The position numbers were made by a program, and so were the translations under genes. A stretch of DNA of 64,000 nucleotides from Cryoendolithus antarcticus (lineage: Eukaryota > Ascomycota > Dothideomycetes > Cladosporiales > Cladosporiaceae): NCBI GenBank assembly GCA_002077065.1, contig NAJO01000050.1, positions 124,001 through 188,000 on the forward strand, read 5' to 3'. Shown here piece after piece: positions 55,967 to 64,000 of this stretch. The notes under the pieces were generated by a model, which had not been told where the DNA came from, made no database searches, and was given only the letters and a program-made list of their open reading frames with translations. Positions within the stretch are counted from its first letter, which is position 1. Each line of letters begins with the position of its first letter.

Positions 55967-57532
55967 ATGGCGTCGTCAACTCGGGCTTCGTTCGATACTG
56001 AAAAGACCAACGATGACAAAGACACCGAATCGCTTCCTGACTTTGGCAATTCCGAGCGCAGCCACCAGATACTGAGCAATTCGAATGCTCACGACGTCGA
56101 GTCGCGTCCGAACCACCATGACCACAACAAAGAAAGCACGTTCAAAGTCACCTGGGATGAACATGATCCACTGAATCCAAAGAACTTCTCTCTACGATAC
56201 AAGATCTGGATCACCACCCAACTAGGCCTGCTCGCAATCTCTGCATCAATGGGCTCATCCATCATTGCACCCGCAGAACCCGCGATCGCCGCAGAATTTA
56301 ACGTCGGCACGGAAGTCACGGTCCTTGTAGTCTCACTCTACGTGCTCGGCTTCGCTTTGGGCCCCTTGCTCTGGGCTCCTCTGAGTGAGCTCTTTGGCCG
56401 CAAGGTGAGCATGCTTCCAGCGATGTTCGTCTTCAGTCTCTTCTCCATCGGTACTGCGACCAGCAAATCAGCGGCTGCTGTCTTCATTACGCGCTTCTTC
56501 AGTGGGGTGTTCGGCAGTGCGCCGGTTTCAAATGTGTCCGCAGCACTCGGGGATCTTTACGAGGCCCGGGCTAGAGGCATTGCTGTGTCGTTCTACGCTC
56601 TGGCGGTCATAGGAGGGCCAACCATTGGCCCTGTGATCGGTGCGGCCCTCACGGAGACTCTATCATGGCGCTGGACCCAATACATCCAAGCCATATTCGG
56701 CTTTTCGGTTACGGTGCTCTCTCTCATATGCATGCCAGAGCTTTATGGGCCTGTACTGCTCTCCCGTAAAGCCAAAGCACTGCGCAATAATACTGGAGAA
56801 AGCCGCTACCACCACCCACACGAATCGCAGTCCTTCTCCGTCCGCTCAATCATCACAAAACACCTCGAGCTTCCCCTCAAAATGCTCTTCACCGAGCCCA
56901 TGGTCGCCGCAATTGCTCTCTACGCCTCCTTCGTCTACGGTCTTCTCTACCTGACCCTCGAAGTCTTCCCCATAGTCTTCGCTCAGGATCGCGGTTGGGG
57001 ACTGATCGTCTCGACCCTACCCTTCCTTGGCTTGTTCGTGGGAGTCTGCTTTGCACTCACCATCAATTTGGCCAATCAACCACGTTACGCGCGCGCGGTC
57101 GACAGGAATGGAGGCAAGGCAGTCCCGGAAGCACGTCTACCGCCAATGATCATTGGTGGTGTGCTGTTCGTGATAGGCCTATTTTGGTTCGGCTGGACTG
57201 CTACACCATCGATCCCATGGATTGTACCCGTTATAGCTACGGCGTTTATCGGCGCTGGCTTCAATGTCATCTTTCAACAATGCATCAATTTCTTGGTTGA
57301 CACGTACGCCCTACACGCGGCTTCAGCCGTCTCAGCTAATACCTTCCTCCGATCACTTATGGGCAGCGGGTTACCATTGGCTGCGAAACCAATGTTCACG
57401 GCCCTGGGTGTGGGACCCGCGATGAGTATACTCGGCGGGGTCGCTGTGTTGGCGTTGCCGGCACCGGTGTTATTCATGAAGTACGGCAAGAGACTACGAG
57501 CGAAGAGTCGATTTACGGAGGAAGGGGACTGA
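55967..57532 (+). CDS. Major facilitator superfamily drug/polyamine-type transporter (DHA1)
   Basis: A 521-residue single-exon protein. A polar, His/Asp-rich N-terminal tail (about 75 residues) leads into twelve predicted membrane segments. The conserved DHA1 blocks are DPLNPKNFSLRYKIW before TM1, GPLLWAPLSELFGRKV between TM2 and TM3, and the characteristic PELYGPVLLSRKAKALR loop after TM6, followed by a cytosolic loop and the second half-bundle. Members export drugs, polyamines or toxic metabolites by proton antiport (Tpo1, Flr1, CTB4-like). No biosynthetic cluster flanks it here; neighbours are a cutinase and Ask1. The start at 55967 is chosen because homology-like sequence begins soon after. 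Substrate unknown. Confidence 0.93.
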   Translation: MASSTRASFDTEKTNDDKDTESLPDFGNSERSHQILSNSNAHDVESRPNHHDHNKESTFKVTWDEHDPLNPKNFSLRYKIWITTQLGLLAISASMGSSIIAPAEPAIAAEFNVGTEVTVLVVSLYVLGFALGPLLWAPLSELFGRKVSMLPAMFVFSLFSIGTATSKSAAAVFITRFFSGVFGSAPVSNVSAALGDLYEARARGIAVSFYALAVIGGPTIGPVIGAALTETLSWRWTQYIQAIFGFSVTVLSLICMPELYGPVLLSRKAKALRNNTGESRYHHPHESQSFSVRSIITKHLELPLKMLFTEPMVAAIALYASFVYGLLYLTLEVFPIVFAQDRGWGLIVSTLPFLGLFVGVCFALTINLANQPRYARAVDRNGGKAVPEARLPPMIIGGVLFVIGLFWFGWTATPSIPWIVPVIATAFIGAGFNVIFQQCINFLVDTYALHAASAVSANTFLRSLMGSGLPLAAKPMFTALGVGPAMSILGGVAVLALPAPVLFMKYGKRLRAKSRFTEEGD

Positions 57533-58011
57533 ACTTGATATGCTCCTCCGAAATATGTGAACATCGGAAAGGCTGCTGTAGTTCCAGCTGCCACAGCGTT
57601 ACCGGGGCTGCTGTATCGGAGAGATTTAGCAGAGTCTCCCGCGCGTTTTACTCGAGCTGTTCAGGACTCGATGATCCGCTTCTCTATGGCAGCATAAGGC
57701 GAGCATGCGCTCCGATCACCGGCACTGCGATGACGAACTGTAAATTGGCCGGAATAGCTGGCGACGAGACACCCGGGGATGCGGCGTGCTCAGATAGACG
57801 AAGCGAGCGGAGCCTTCCAAGTCGTCCAACGACACTTCGTCGTAATCCCTGGCTGCCGAGATGCCGCCTGCGACAGCGTAGCAAGATATGGGCGATTCGA
57901 ACGAAGGCCTGGGTGTGTCAACATCAAGCTATAATGCATTATGACTTGACGATGCGGCGGATACAGGCATGAGAGATAGAGCATAGACTATAGACAATAC
58001 AATAATACAGC
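57533..58011. other. Intergenic between convergent genes
   Basis: The 3' flanks of the MFS gene and the minus-strand ASK1 gene. No gene is supported. Confidence 0.4.
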
Positions 58012-59319
58012 CTAGAACGTATCATCTTCATCCCATCCCCTCTTCACCACACTCGGACTCTCCTCCTCACCCCTCTCCTCGTCATTCCCCTCAATCTCGT
58101 CCGTGTCCTCGGCTCCAGCAGTCATTAGCAGATCCGCCACGATCCGCTTACTCGCCTCCCTGGCAGGCGTCTGCAATAGCCTACTCTGCGGGACATGGAA
58201 TTGCATCGTCTTTGGCGGCGACATGCCGAAGTCGTCATCCTCGTCTTCTGAATCTGATGCTGCGGCTGAGAAGGCTGAGGTTCGCGCTGTTTCGGGGCTG
58301 AAGAGCGAACGGCCCGTGCTGGTCTTCGGTGCTGTAGCTTTCGTGCGGGCGGGCGTGAGAATCGAGAGGCCTGGCGTTCGTGGCGCTAGTTCCGTGGGTC
58401 TCTTCGGAGGGGCGGGGGAGAAGAGGTCACTCCTAAGCTGTGGTGCGGAGATCTCAGGGGAGGATTGAGGTGAGTCTTCCCACGGCTGCTTGGTGGTGGT
58501 GGTATTCGTGGCTGTACCGGGCGTCGGTCTGGGTTGTTGGGTTGCTCGCTCGCGGCGCTGGGTGTGCGGTGTTGCTTGCACGCGGTAGTGTTTGTCGAGG
58601 ACGTTGCGATGGAGGAAAGCGTCTGCGTTTGTATCGCGGGATATCGAGCGCTGGGCTGAGGGCTGGTAGCCGGACTGAGGAGGCTGGAATGGAGAGGAGT
58701 CGAGCTGAGCTTGTTGCGGGCGTGGGGTGGAGGGCTCAGAGGGCGTGTCGGTAAGGGCAAGCGGGTTCTTGCCAGTGTACTTTCGCGGAGAGGGCGATCG
58801 GAAAGACGTTGCTGACGGCTTGCCTGACTTCGTGCGTTGCTGACTTGACGGTCCACTACGTGGCTTGCCAGTCGATGCGGTCAACTTTGGCGTGGACTGC
58901 ACTCCCGTGACCTGCGTAGGCGAGTCTACGGTGAAGCTCTCGTCCTCGTCTGCTCCTTGCCCAGAGCCAGCTCCAGTATGACCATCCTGCTGAGGCGTAC
59001 GCAGTGTGCTGCCCCCCTCCGTGGCATCTTCCGTTTGCGTCACTTGCTCATCGTCTAATGCACCTTCTTCATATCCCGACAGCGATACATTTGCCGATGC
59101 CTCGAAGAAGTGCTTCCAGAACTTCGATCCTTCCCACACATTCCCACTGTGTTTTCCATACTGCTCGACGATTGGGAGGATGCTGCCAGTGACTATGCGA
59201 TGCGCTTTGCTGAAGTTGCCGTCGATCTCCTGCAGTGTGAGAGTAATTTGTTGCTCCAGCCGTTCCAGCTCTTCCGTCAACGTCAATGTGCGATTGCGCA
59301 GGTCAGACGGACGTGACAT
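58012..59319 (-). CDS. ASK1: DASH complex subunit Ask1
   Basis: A single-exon, 435-residue protein from the ATG at 59319. The conserved Ask1 block lies at the N-terminus: LTLTEELERLEQQITLTLQ, IDGNFSKAHRIVTGSILPI, VEQYGKHSGNVWEGSKFWK and FFEASANVSLSGYEE. The rest is low-complexity Ser/Pro/Thr-rich sequence with many TP and SP sites (candidate Cdk sites), ending in an acidic, conserved patch near MTAGAEDTDEIEGNDEERGEE. The DASH/Dam1 complex couples kinetochores to microtubules. The upstream ATG at 59337 adds six unconserved residues and is less likely. Confidence 0.93.
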   Translation of the reverse strand: MSRPSDLRNRTLTLTEELERLEQQITLTLQEIDGNFSKAHRIVTGSILPIVEQYGKHSGNVWEGSKFWKHFFEASANVSLSGYEEGALDDEQVTQTEDATEGGSTLRTPQQDGHTGAGSGQGADEDESFTVDSPTQVTGVQSTPKLTASTGKPRSGPSSQQRTKSGKPSATSFRSPSPRKYTGKNPLALTDTPSEPSTPRPQQAQLDSSPFQPPQSGYQPSAQRSISRDTNADAFLHRNVLDKHYRVQATPHTQRRERATQQPRPTPGTATNTTTTKQPWEDSPQSSPEISAPQLRSDLFSPAPPKRPTELAPRTPGLSILTPARTKATAPKTSTGRSLFSPETARTSAFSAAASDSEDEDDDFGMSPPKTMQFHVPQSRLLQTPAREASKRIVADLLMTAGAEDTDEIEGNDEERGEEESPSVVKRGWDEDDTF

Positions 59320-59816
59320 AGCGATCAGATTCTCCAAAGGGCTGTCTCGACGAGATTCTTCCTATACAGCTCTACACACTACACAGTACAGTGGATTCAA
59401 TGTAGTCGTGAAGCAGCGTCGGGTCGACGATTGTCCAATTCCGCGTCCTCACTCACGCCGCGTCACTCTCGCGTTGCGGGGAGAAAGTTGCCCCTCCTCA
59501 CAACTCCAACGCCTATCTCCTTCTCCTCACCTCACACCATGCATATTCGGGTCTACGGACCATTACAATACGAGCTGCAAGTAGCCCGAGGGCGAGGGAA
59601 GGCCAATGTCAGTGCCGGACGACGACAAGCGGACTGAGGACCGCCCAGCAATGGCCAAGGTAGGTCTTGCGTAAGAGATTCTTCCTCATCCTCCTCCGCC
59701 TTTGCTTCCATTACTCCCGCTTTCACTTTTGCGTGCAATCCTTTCGAGTCTCTCTACAGTCATACTCTCAAGTAGTATACCAGAGCCAAAGCTCCAGTGC
59801 AGCCCGAAGGATAGTT
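59320..59816. other. Divergent promoter region of ASK1 and SDR genes
   Basis: About 500 bases. No further gene is supported; open frames at 59431-59637 and 59667-59870 lack features. Confidence 0.4.
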
Positions 59817-60825
59817 ATGTCGAACAGCAAAAGGACAGCCATTGTGACAGGCTCCAGCCGCGGCATGTAAGAATGGATGTGCTGTATTCTAGGTCCTAGC
59901 ATGCAGACTAACAGGTCGCCTACCTAGCGGTAAAGCCATCGCCCTCCGCCTCGCGCAAGACGGCTATGACATCTGCGTGAACGACGTAACAGCCAACAAA
60001 CAGGGCGCCGAGGAAGTAGCTGAAGAGATCCGCAAGCTCGGCCGCAAGTCCACAGTCGCGCTGGGCGATGTCTCCGTCCTCAGCGAGGTCGAGCAGATTG
60101 TACAGAAGAGCGTGAAGGATCTGGGCGACTTGAACACGATGTATGACTGCCCACCTTCTGGTTCCGACTACGTCAGCCTCGAGCGATGGCAATCTGAGCA
60201 CAGCATTACTGACGCATCAACCCCAGGGTAGCGAATGCCGGCATTGCCCAGGTGAAACCTCTCCTCGATCTCACAGAAGCGGACTTTGAGCGCATGTTCC
60301 GCGTGAACGTTTTCGGCGTGCAGAACTGCTACGCCGCTGCAGCCAAACAGATGATCAAACAGAAGAACTGCACGGCTGAGCAGCCAGGAAAATTGATCTC
60401 CGCAGCCTCGATCGTGGCATTCAAGCCCTTCCCCTTATTGTCGCACTACTCGGCTTCCAAGTGGGCTGTCCGCGGTCTGAACCAGGCGTATGCGATGGAG
60501 ATGGCAGAACACAACATCACTGCCAACAGCTGTAAGCCCAAACCCCGTCCACTGTTGACGACCTGCTCGCAGCAACTGACGCTTCTTAGATGCCCCCGGC
60601 ATTGTCGGCACAGCCATGTGGGATCTCATCGACGAAGAGCTGGGCAAGAAGACTGGCGCCAAGAAGGGAGACACAATCGCGAAGTACACTTCCGATCTCA
60701 TTGCGCTGAAGCGCGTCAGTGTGCCTGAGGACGTGTCGAAGTTGGTCAGCTTCTTGGCGGGCAGGGATAGCGATTATATTACCGGGCAGTGTCAGGTTGT
60801 TGATGGAGGGATTATCTTTACTTAG
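59817..60825 (+). CDS. Short-chain dehydrogenase, diacetyl/acetoin-reductase-like
   Basis: Four exons, 59817-59866, 59928-60140, 60227-60531 and 60590-60825, with introns of 61, 86 and 58 nt, give 267 residues. The glycine-rich loop TGSSRGIGKA is restored by the first splice, MVANAGIA by the second and NSYAPGIVGTAMW by the third. The remaining motifs are AASIVA, SHYSASKWA (catalytic Tyr and Lys) and a VDGG end. VNDV after beta-2 (Asp) suggests NAD(H). The PGIVGTxMW and DEELG pattern resembles butanediol dehydrogenase / diacetyl reductase-type SDRs; the exact substrate is not settled. Probably cytosolic. Confidence 0.9.
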
Positions 60826-60864
60826 TTGCAGATGGGAAGGAGGAAGGGTGGAACGTGGTCGAGT

Positions 60865-61018
60865 AGTGGAGGCTTGGTAGTAGAGGCTGAGTGATCGGGA
60901 TGGATTTGTGACAACTCATCTGTGAAGACTTACCTACGAAGACTTAACTATCGGAATTTACTCGCAAAGGCTTAGTCGTGAATGCTCAGTAGTGGAGGCG
61001 TGATCACGAAGTCTAATG
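60865..61018. repeat. Degenerate 14-bp tandem array, about 11 units
   Basis: Directly after the SDR gene, 154 bases can be cut without gaps into eleven 14-mers in register (for example AGTGGAGGCTTGGT, AGTAGAGGCTGAGT, TGTGAAGACTTACC, TACGAAGACTTAAC, CGCAAAGGCTTAGT, CGTGAATGCTCAGT). Consensus is roughly NGTGAAGRCTTAGT, with columns 9, 10 and 12 nearly constant (C, T, A). The middle units (60893-60920) are the most diverged. It could be an old minisatellite in the 3' flank. Confidence 0.6.
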
Positions 61019-64000
61019 ACGCGCTAGAATGATTTTAGTACTGGTGAGCATTCAAAGCAGTACGTCAACGAACACAGACTTTGCATGTGACTGCACTTCA
61101 CCCTCGCAACGCCCACACGTCCTCACACTGATGGTTTCTGCTACCACTACGGCCTGACTCTTCCCGCTCGCCCCATCTGTACCTGCTGACATCCATAGTC
61201 GAGCTTCGTGGCTTCAGGCGCAAGAGTCCGCAAGACAGCGGCGAGAGACCGACGTCGAAACTGCTGTACCGGTGTGCGTGAGCTTTGCGCTGGTGCTACT
61301 GGCGGTGTTGTGAACCTCGATGGTGTGCACGTGGAACATGCGTCGCTACGCATAGCCACAACGACGCCGGCGCGACTGGGCCGATCTGCCTAGGCTCGTT
61401 GCCGCCGCGACTTGAATTGTGCTCGTTTGTCGTGGATCCGATCCCTTGGCCGGGTTTCGCCATGATCTTCGCAGCATGACTAGTTTGCTAGGCTGGATTC
61501 CCATGTCTCGGGGTATTGTAGGGATATCGTGGGAGCCTACCACAGAGCTCGCGTGGCAGACAGGGATGACTTAAACGGAGTTCTCGGACTGTGGCTCACT
61601 AGCCTTGGTAAGTAAGCTTCTCCGTGAATTTGTAGGCACTAGCTGTAGGAGACATTCGTGAACCGGGCGTCTTGGTTCCTACTGCAACGATCAATGAACA
61701 ATTGATATGATAGCGAGATGCCGTAAGCCGCAGCATACCACTCCATCACCTGAAGCCAGTCCCAGCTCGAGCACGGAGGCGCAGGTATACACTTTTGTTG
61801 TGTGCGATCAGTGTGCAAAACTCTTAGGGCTTTCGGAACAGCAGAGGCAAGGCACGAGCCCCACGATGGACGCGATGCCCAGCGATTCACAGGGCGGTCG
61901 GACTGCCCGTGGCCGAGCTTTGCACTTGCCAAGAAATACATGCAATTGAGTCGTCTTGCGGGGTGATGTGGAGCTCGATCAGAGAGCTTGTTGTATTTGC
62001 GCCAGGTATTGACTACCGGCAGGCGCCATGGTGGGGCGTCTGGGGAGGGCGTCGCCCATCATTTGACGGCCATTGAGCTACTAAACGATTCGTCCTTACC
62101 GAGCATCACGCACTCGGTCTTGTCGGGCTCAAGGCCGTTGTCCGTGTAGAAGTCCATCGGTGCGGCAGGAGGAGTCCATATTGGCCAATGGCCGAGGTAC
62201 GCAATAGTAGCGGAGTGAACCTGCTTGCGATCTAGGTCAAGTTCGATGGCCCGTTTTGGCGGGCTGCACTGCGCGTGGTCAAATCTCTGGGGACGTTGTG
62301 TTGGCTGCCGGCAGCAGTATACTCGGATAATATTCTGCTGGCAGATCCGAGCAGCATGCCAAGCTAACGTTGCCAGGGATTGCTGCGGTGGTGAGGAAGT
62401 CCCGGTGCTCTGGAAGCGACCCATTTCGACGGCGCCGTGAACATACAGCTACTTGACGAAGCGAACAGTCGGCTCTGGGAAAGATGCTGCATTGTATCAA
62501 CAACGGGCCGTATGTCGACGTGTCTGTTCAGGCTGTAGCACTGCAATTTGGCATTCGCATCGCACGCACACTCGCAACCGCTGACCCGTCGAACGACCGT
62601 TGCAGTGCTTGCGCCATCGGAGTCAACGCCGTTTACATGTTGAAGCTTCACGTGCTTCCTCGGTGACCGTTGGTGTAGTTCTTCATTTCATGGCCATGCT
62701 CGCTACGGCCGCGCGAGCACATCGCCGCAACTACCGCATTGTTGAAAGTCGGTAGCGTATATCGACTAGCCAGATGACCCAGGTGATATGTCGGAGAGGC
62801 ATAGCCGAGCTTCCGTGTGGACGTCGCTACTAAGTCGCTGCTGTTGCTGAATACTCAAAGAAGTGAGGCTGCAATGATCGTCTGCGGGCTACAAGGCTGC
62901 ATATGTCGCCACGCTGAAAACGTGTCACTCCCGCATTACCGTCAGCCTGTAGCGGGGGGAAGACGTGGTGAGAGCGGTGATAGAGTGACTTGCTAGAGGC
63001 TGACGCGAGCCAGTAAGCGGAGAGAAAGATCCTAATCCGATGGTACCTGAAGATCTCCCACCCAGAAAGGATGAGCTGCCGTTAAGGAGGCGTGCAGGGG
63101 TTCCGGATTCGTGCTACACTCGACTCTGGCGATATCTAAGCGGCTTAGCGGCGGAAGGTACCCGCCAAGCACTATTCTCGGACCATCACGACGTCGAATG
63201 GCAAGGAGCGTAGTAGCAAAACGAGATTGCGTTATGCACGCATTGAACAGGTAATCATGCGCGATGCTACCCAGCTGACTTGCCATATTCCATGTGGCAT
63301 GCCATCTCCTCGGTCGTTCTCATTGGCTCCTTTCGCTTCGGGCGATGCGCATCAATGCAGAAGCAAGGGATGGCTTTCGAGCGCCTTCTGTGTATCCTTC
63401 GAGCTCCCAATGGCGGTGGCAAAACTCCCTCCTGGCGCTGGCGTGGCTGGTCACTCATTCGCCGAGAGTCACCGACTGTGAGAGCGTGAGGGCAGGTCTG
63501 ATAGCATTCCAATGCGCGAACGAGGGTCGCCGGTATACCCCGCCCGACCCACAAGTACCTCTGCTCCGGTAGGGCAGACCACTAAGCATCGATGCGACTC
63601 TGCTGTAATTTCTGCTATTGGCAGAGCGCTCTGACCAGTCTGCTTGCTCGGCAGTGAAATGGATGGCAGTAGGATCCTTAAGCTTCTTTTTAGGAAGGGC
63701 GGCGGGCCTATTAATAACGATCGCTCAATACTGACAGTCCCGTCCGCTACAGAGTGCATCGCGCACCGAACCACGACCGCTAGACTCTGGCTAACCTAAG
63801 CGGCTCCCAGTCGAGTCCGTCATGGGGACCAGTGTACCGTCTACCCCAGATCGTGCGCACACGACGCACAGCGGCAGTGCCCTGGTAAGCCTGGCCACTG
63901 CTACGGGGCCAGTCAGATGCCAGAACCTGGTATCTTGCAAGGTATGGACGGCCTCCACTCCTCAAGCCACTTCCCTTTCTATCGCTCTGCGCTTGTATTG
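61019..64000. other. Gene-poor right end; no gene I can support
   Basis: About 3 kb with short open frames on both strands, none with a start context, domain, signal peptide or convincing splice structure. No tRNA or rRNA was recognised. It may be long intergenic DNA or hold relics too diverged to see. Confidence 0.4.

Noticed and set aside
1..64000. CRISPR arrays, rRNA genes, intact transposons
   Set aside because: I found no regularly spaced repeats with unique spacers, no 5S-like sequence, and no transposase or reverse-transcriptase motifs.

Overview
The window is nuclear DNA of a filamentous ascomycete (Pezizomycotina), most likely a dothideomycete; the class-level guess is inference. 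The evidence is compact genes with short GT-AG introns (about 44 to 90 nt, one of 210 nt) and a fungus-typical gene set: HET-domain protein, septin of the Cdc3/AspB type, DASH subunit Ask1, cutinase, multi-CBM18 class V chitinase, DUF3669 protein and a Ser/Ala-rich GPI wall protein. I rebuilt exons by hand from splice sites, reading frame and protein motifs. All splice calls are predictions.

Layout. 1-10 kb: AAA+ ATPase with a long charged tail, an Ala-rich orphan protein, an NmrA-like reductase, and an SRF1-like membrane protein on the minus strand. 10-24 kb: a tRNA-like gene, an 802-residue fungal orphan, Hsp110, a mitochondrial K+/H+ exchange-related protein, an SDR, a VWA-domain protein and a DUF3669 protein. 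24.4-31.1 kb: a secreted killer-toxin-type chitinase (minus), a secreted NucA/NucB-like nuclease (plus, divergent) and a small acidic DUF6924-like protein (minus, convergent with the nuclease). 31.6-48.3 kb: mainly housekeeping genes (mitochondrial malate dehydrogenase, Exo70, septin, carnitine acetyltransferase) with a HET protein, a cPLA2-type phospholipase and an orphan gene. 49-61 kb: GPI wall protein, a GEN1/Yen1 Holliday-junction nuclease broken by one in-frame TGA, cutinase, MFS exporter, Ask1 and a second SDR. 61-64 kb: no gene I can support, after a degenerate 14-bp tandem array.

The most interesting unit is 24.4-31.1 kb. The chitinase has the build of the zymocin alpha/beta precursor, the yeast factor that carries a nuclease into target cells. 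Here it shares an upstream region with a secreted nuclease, whose 3' neighbour is a small acidic cytosolic protein. I propose a chromosomal chitinase / nuclease / immunity-like module. The linkage and domain features are visible in the sequence; the functional coupling is inference.
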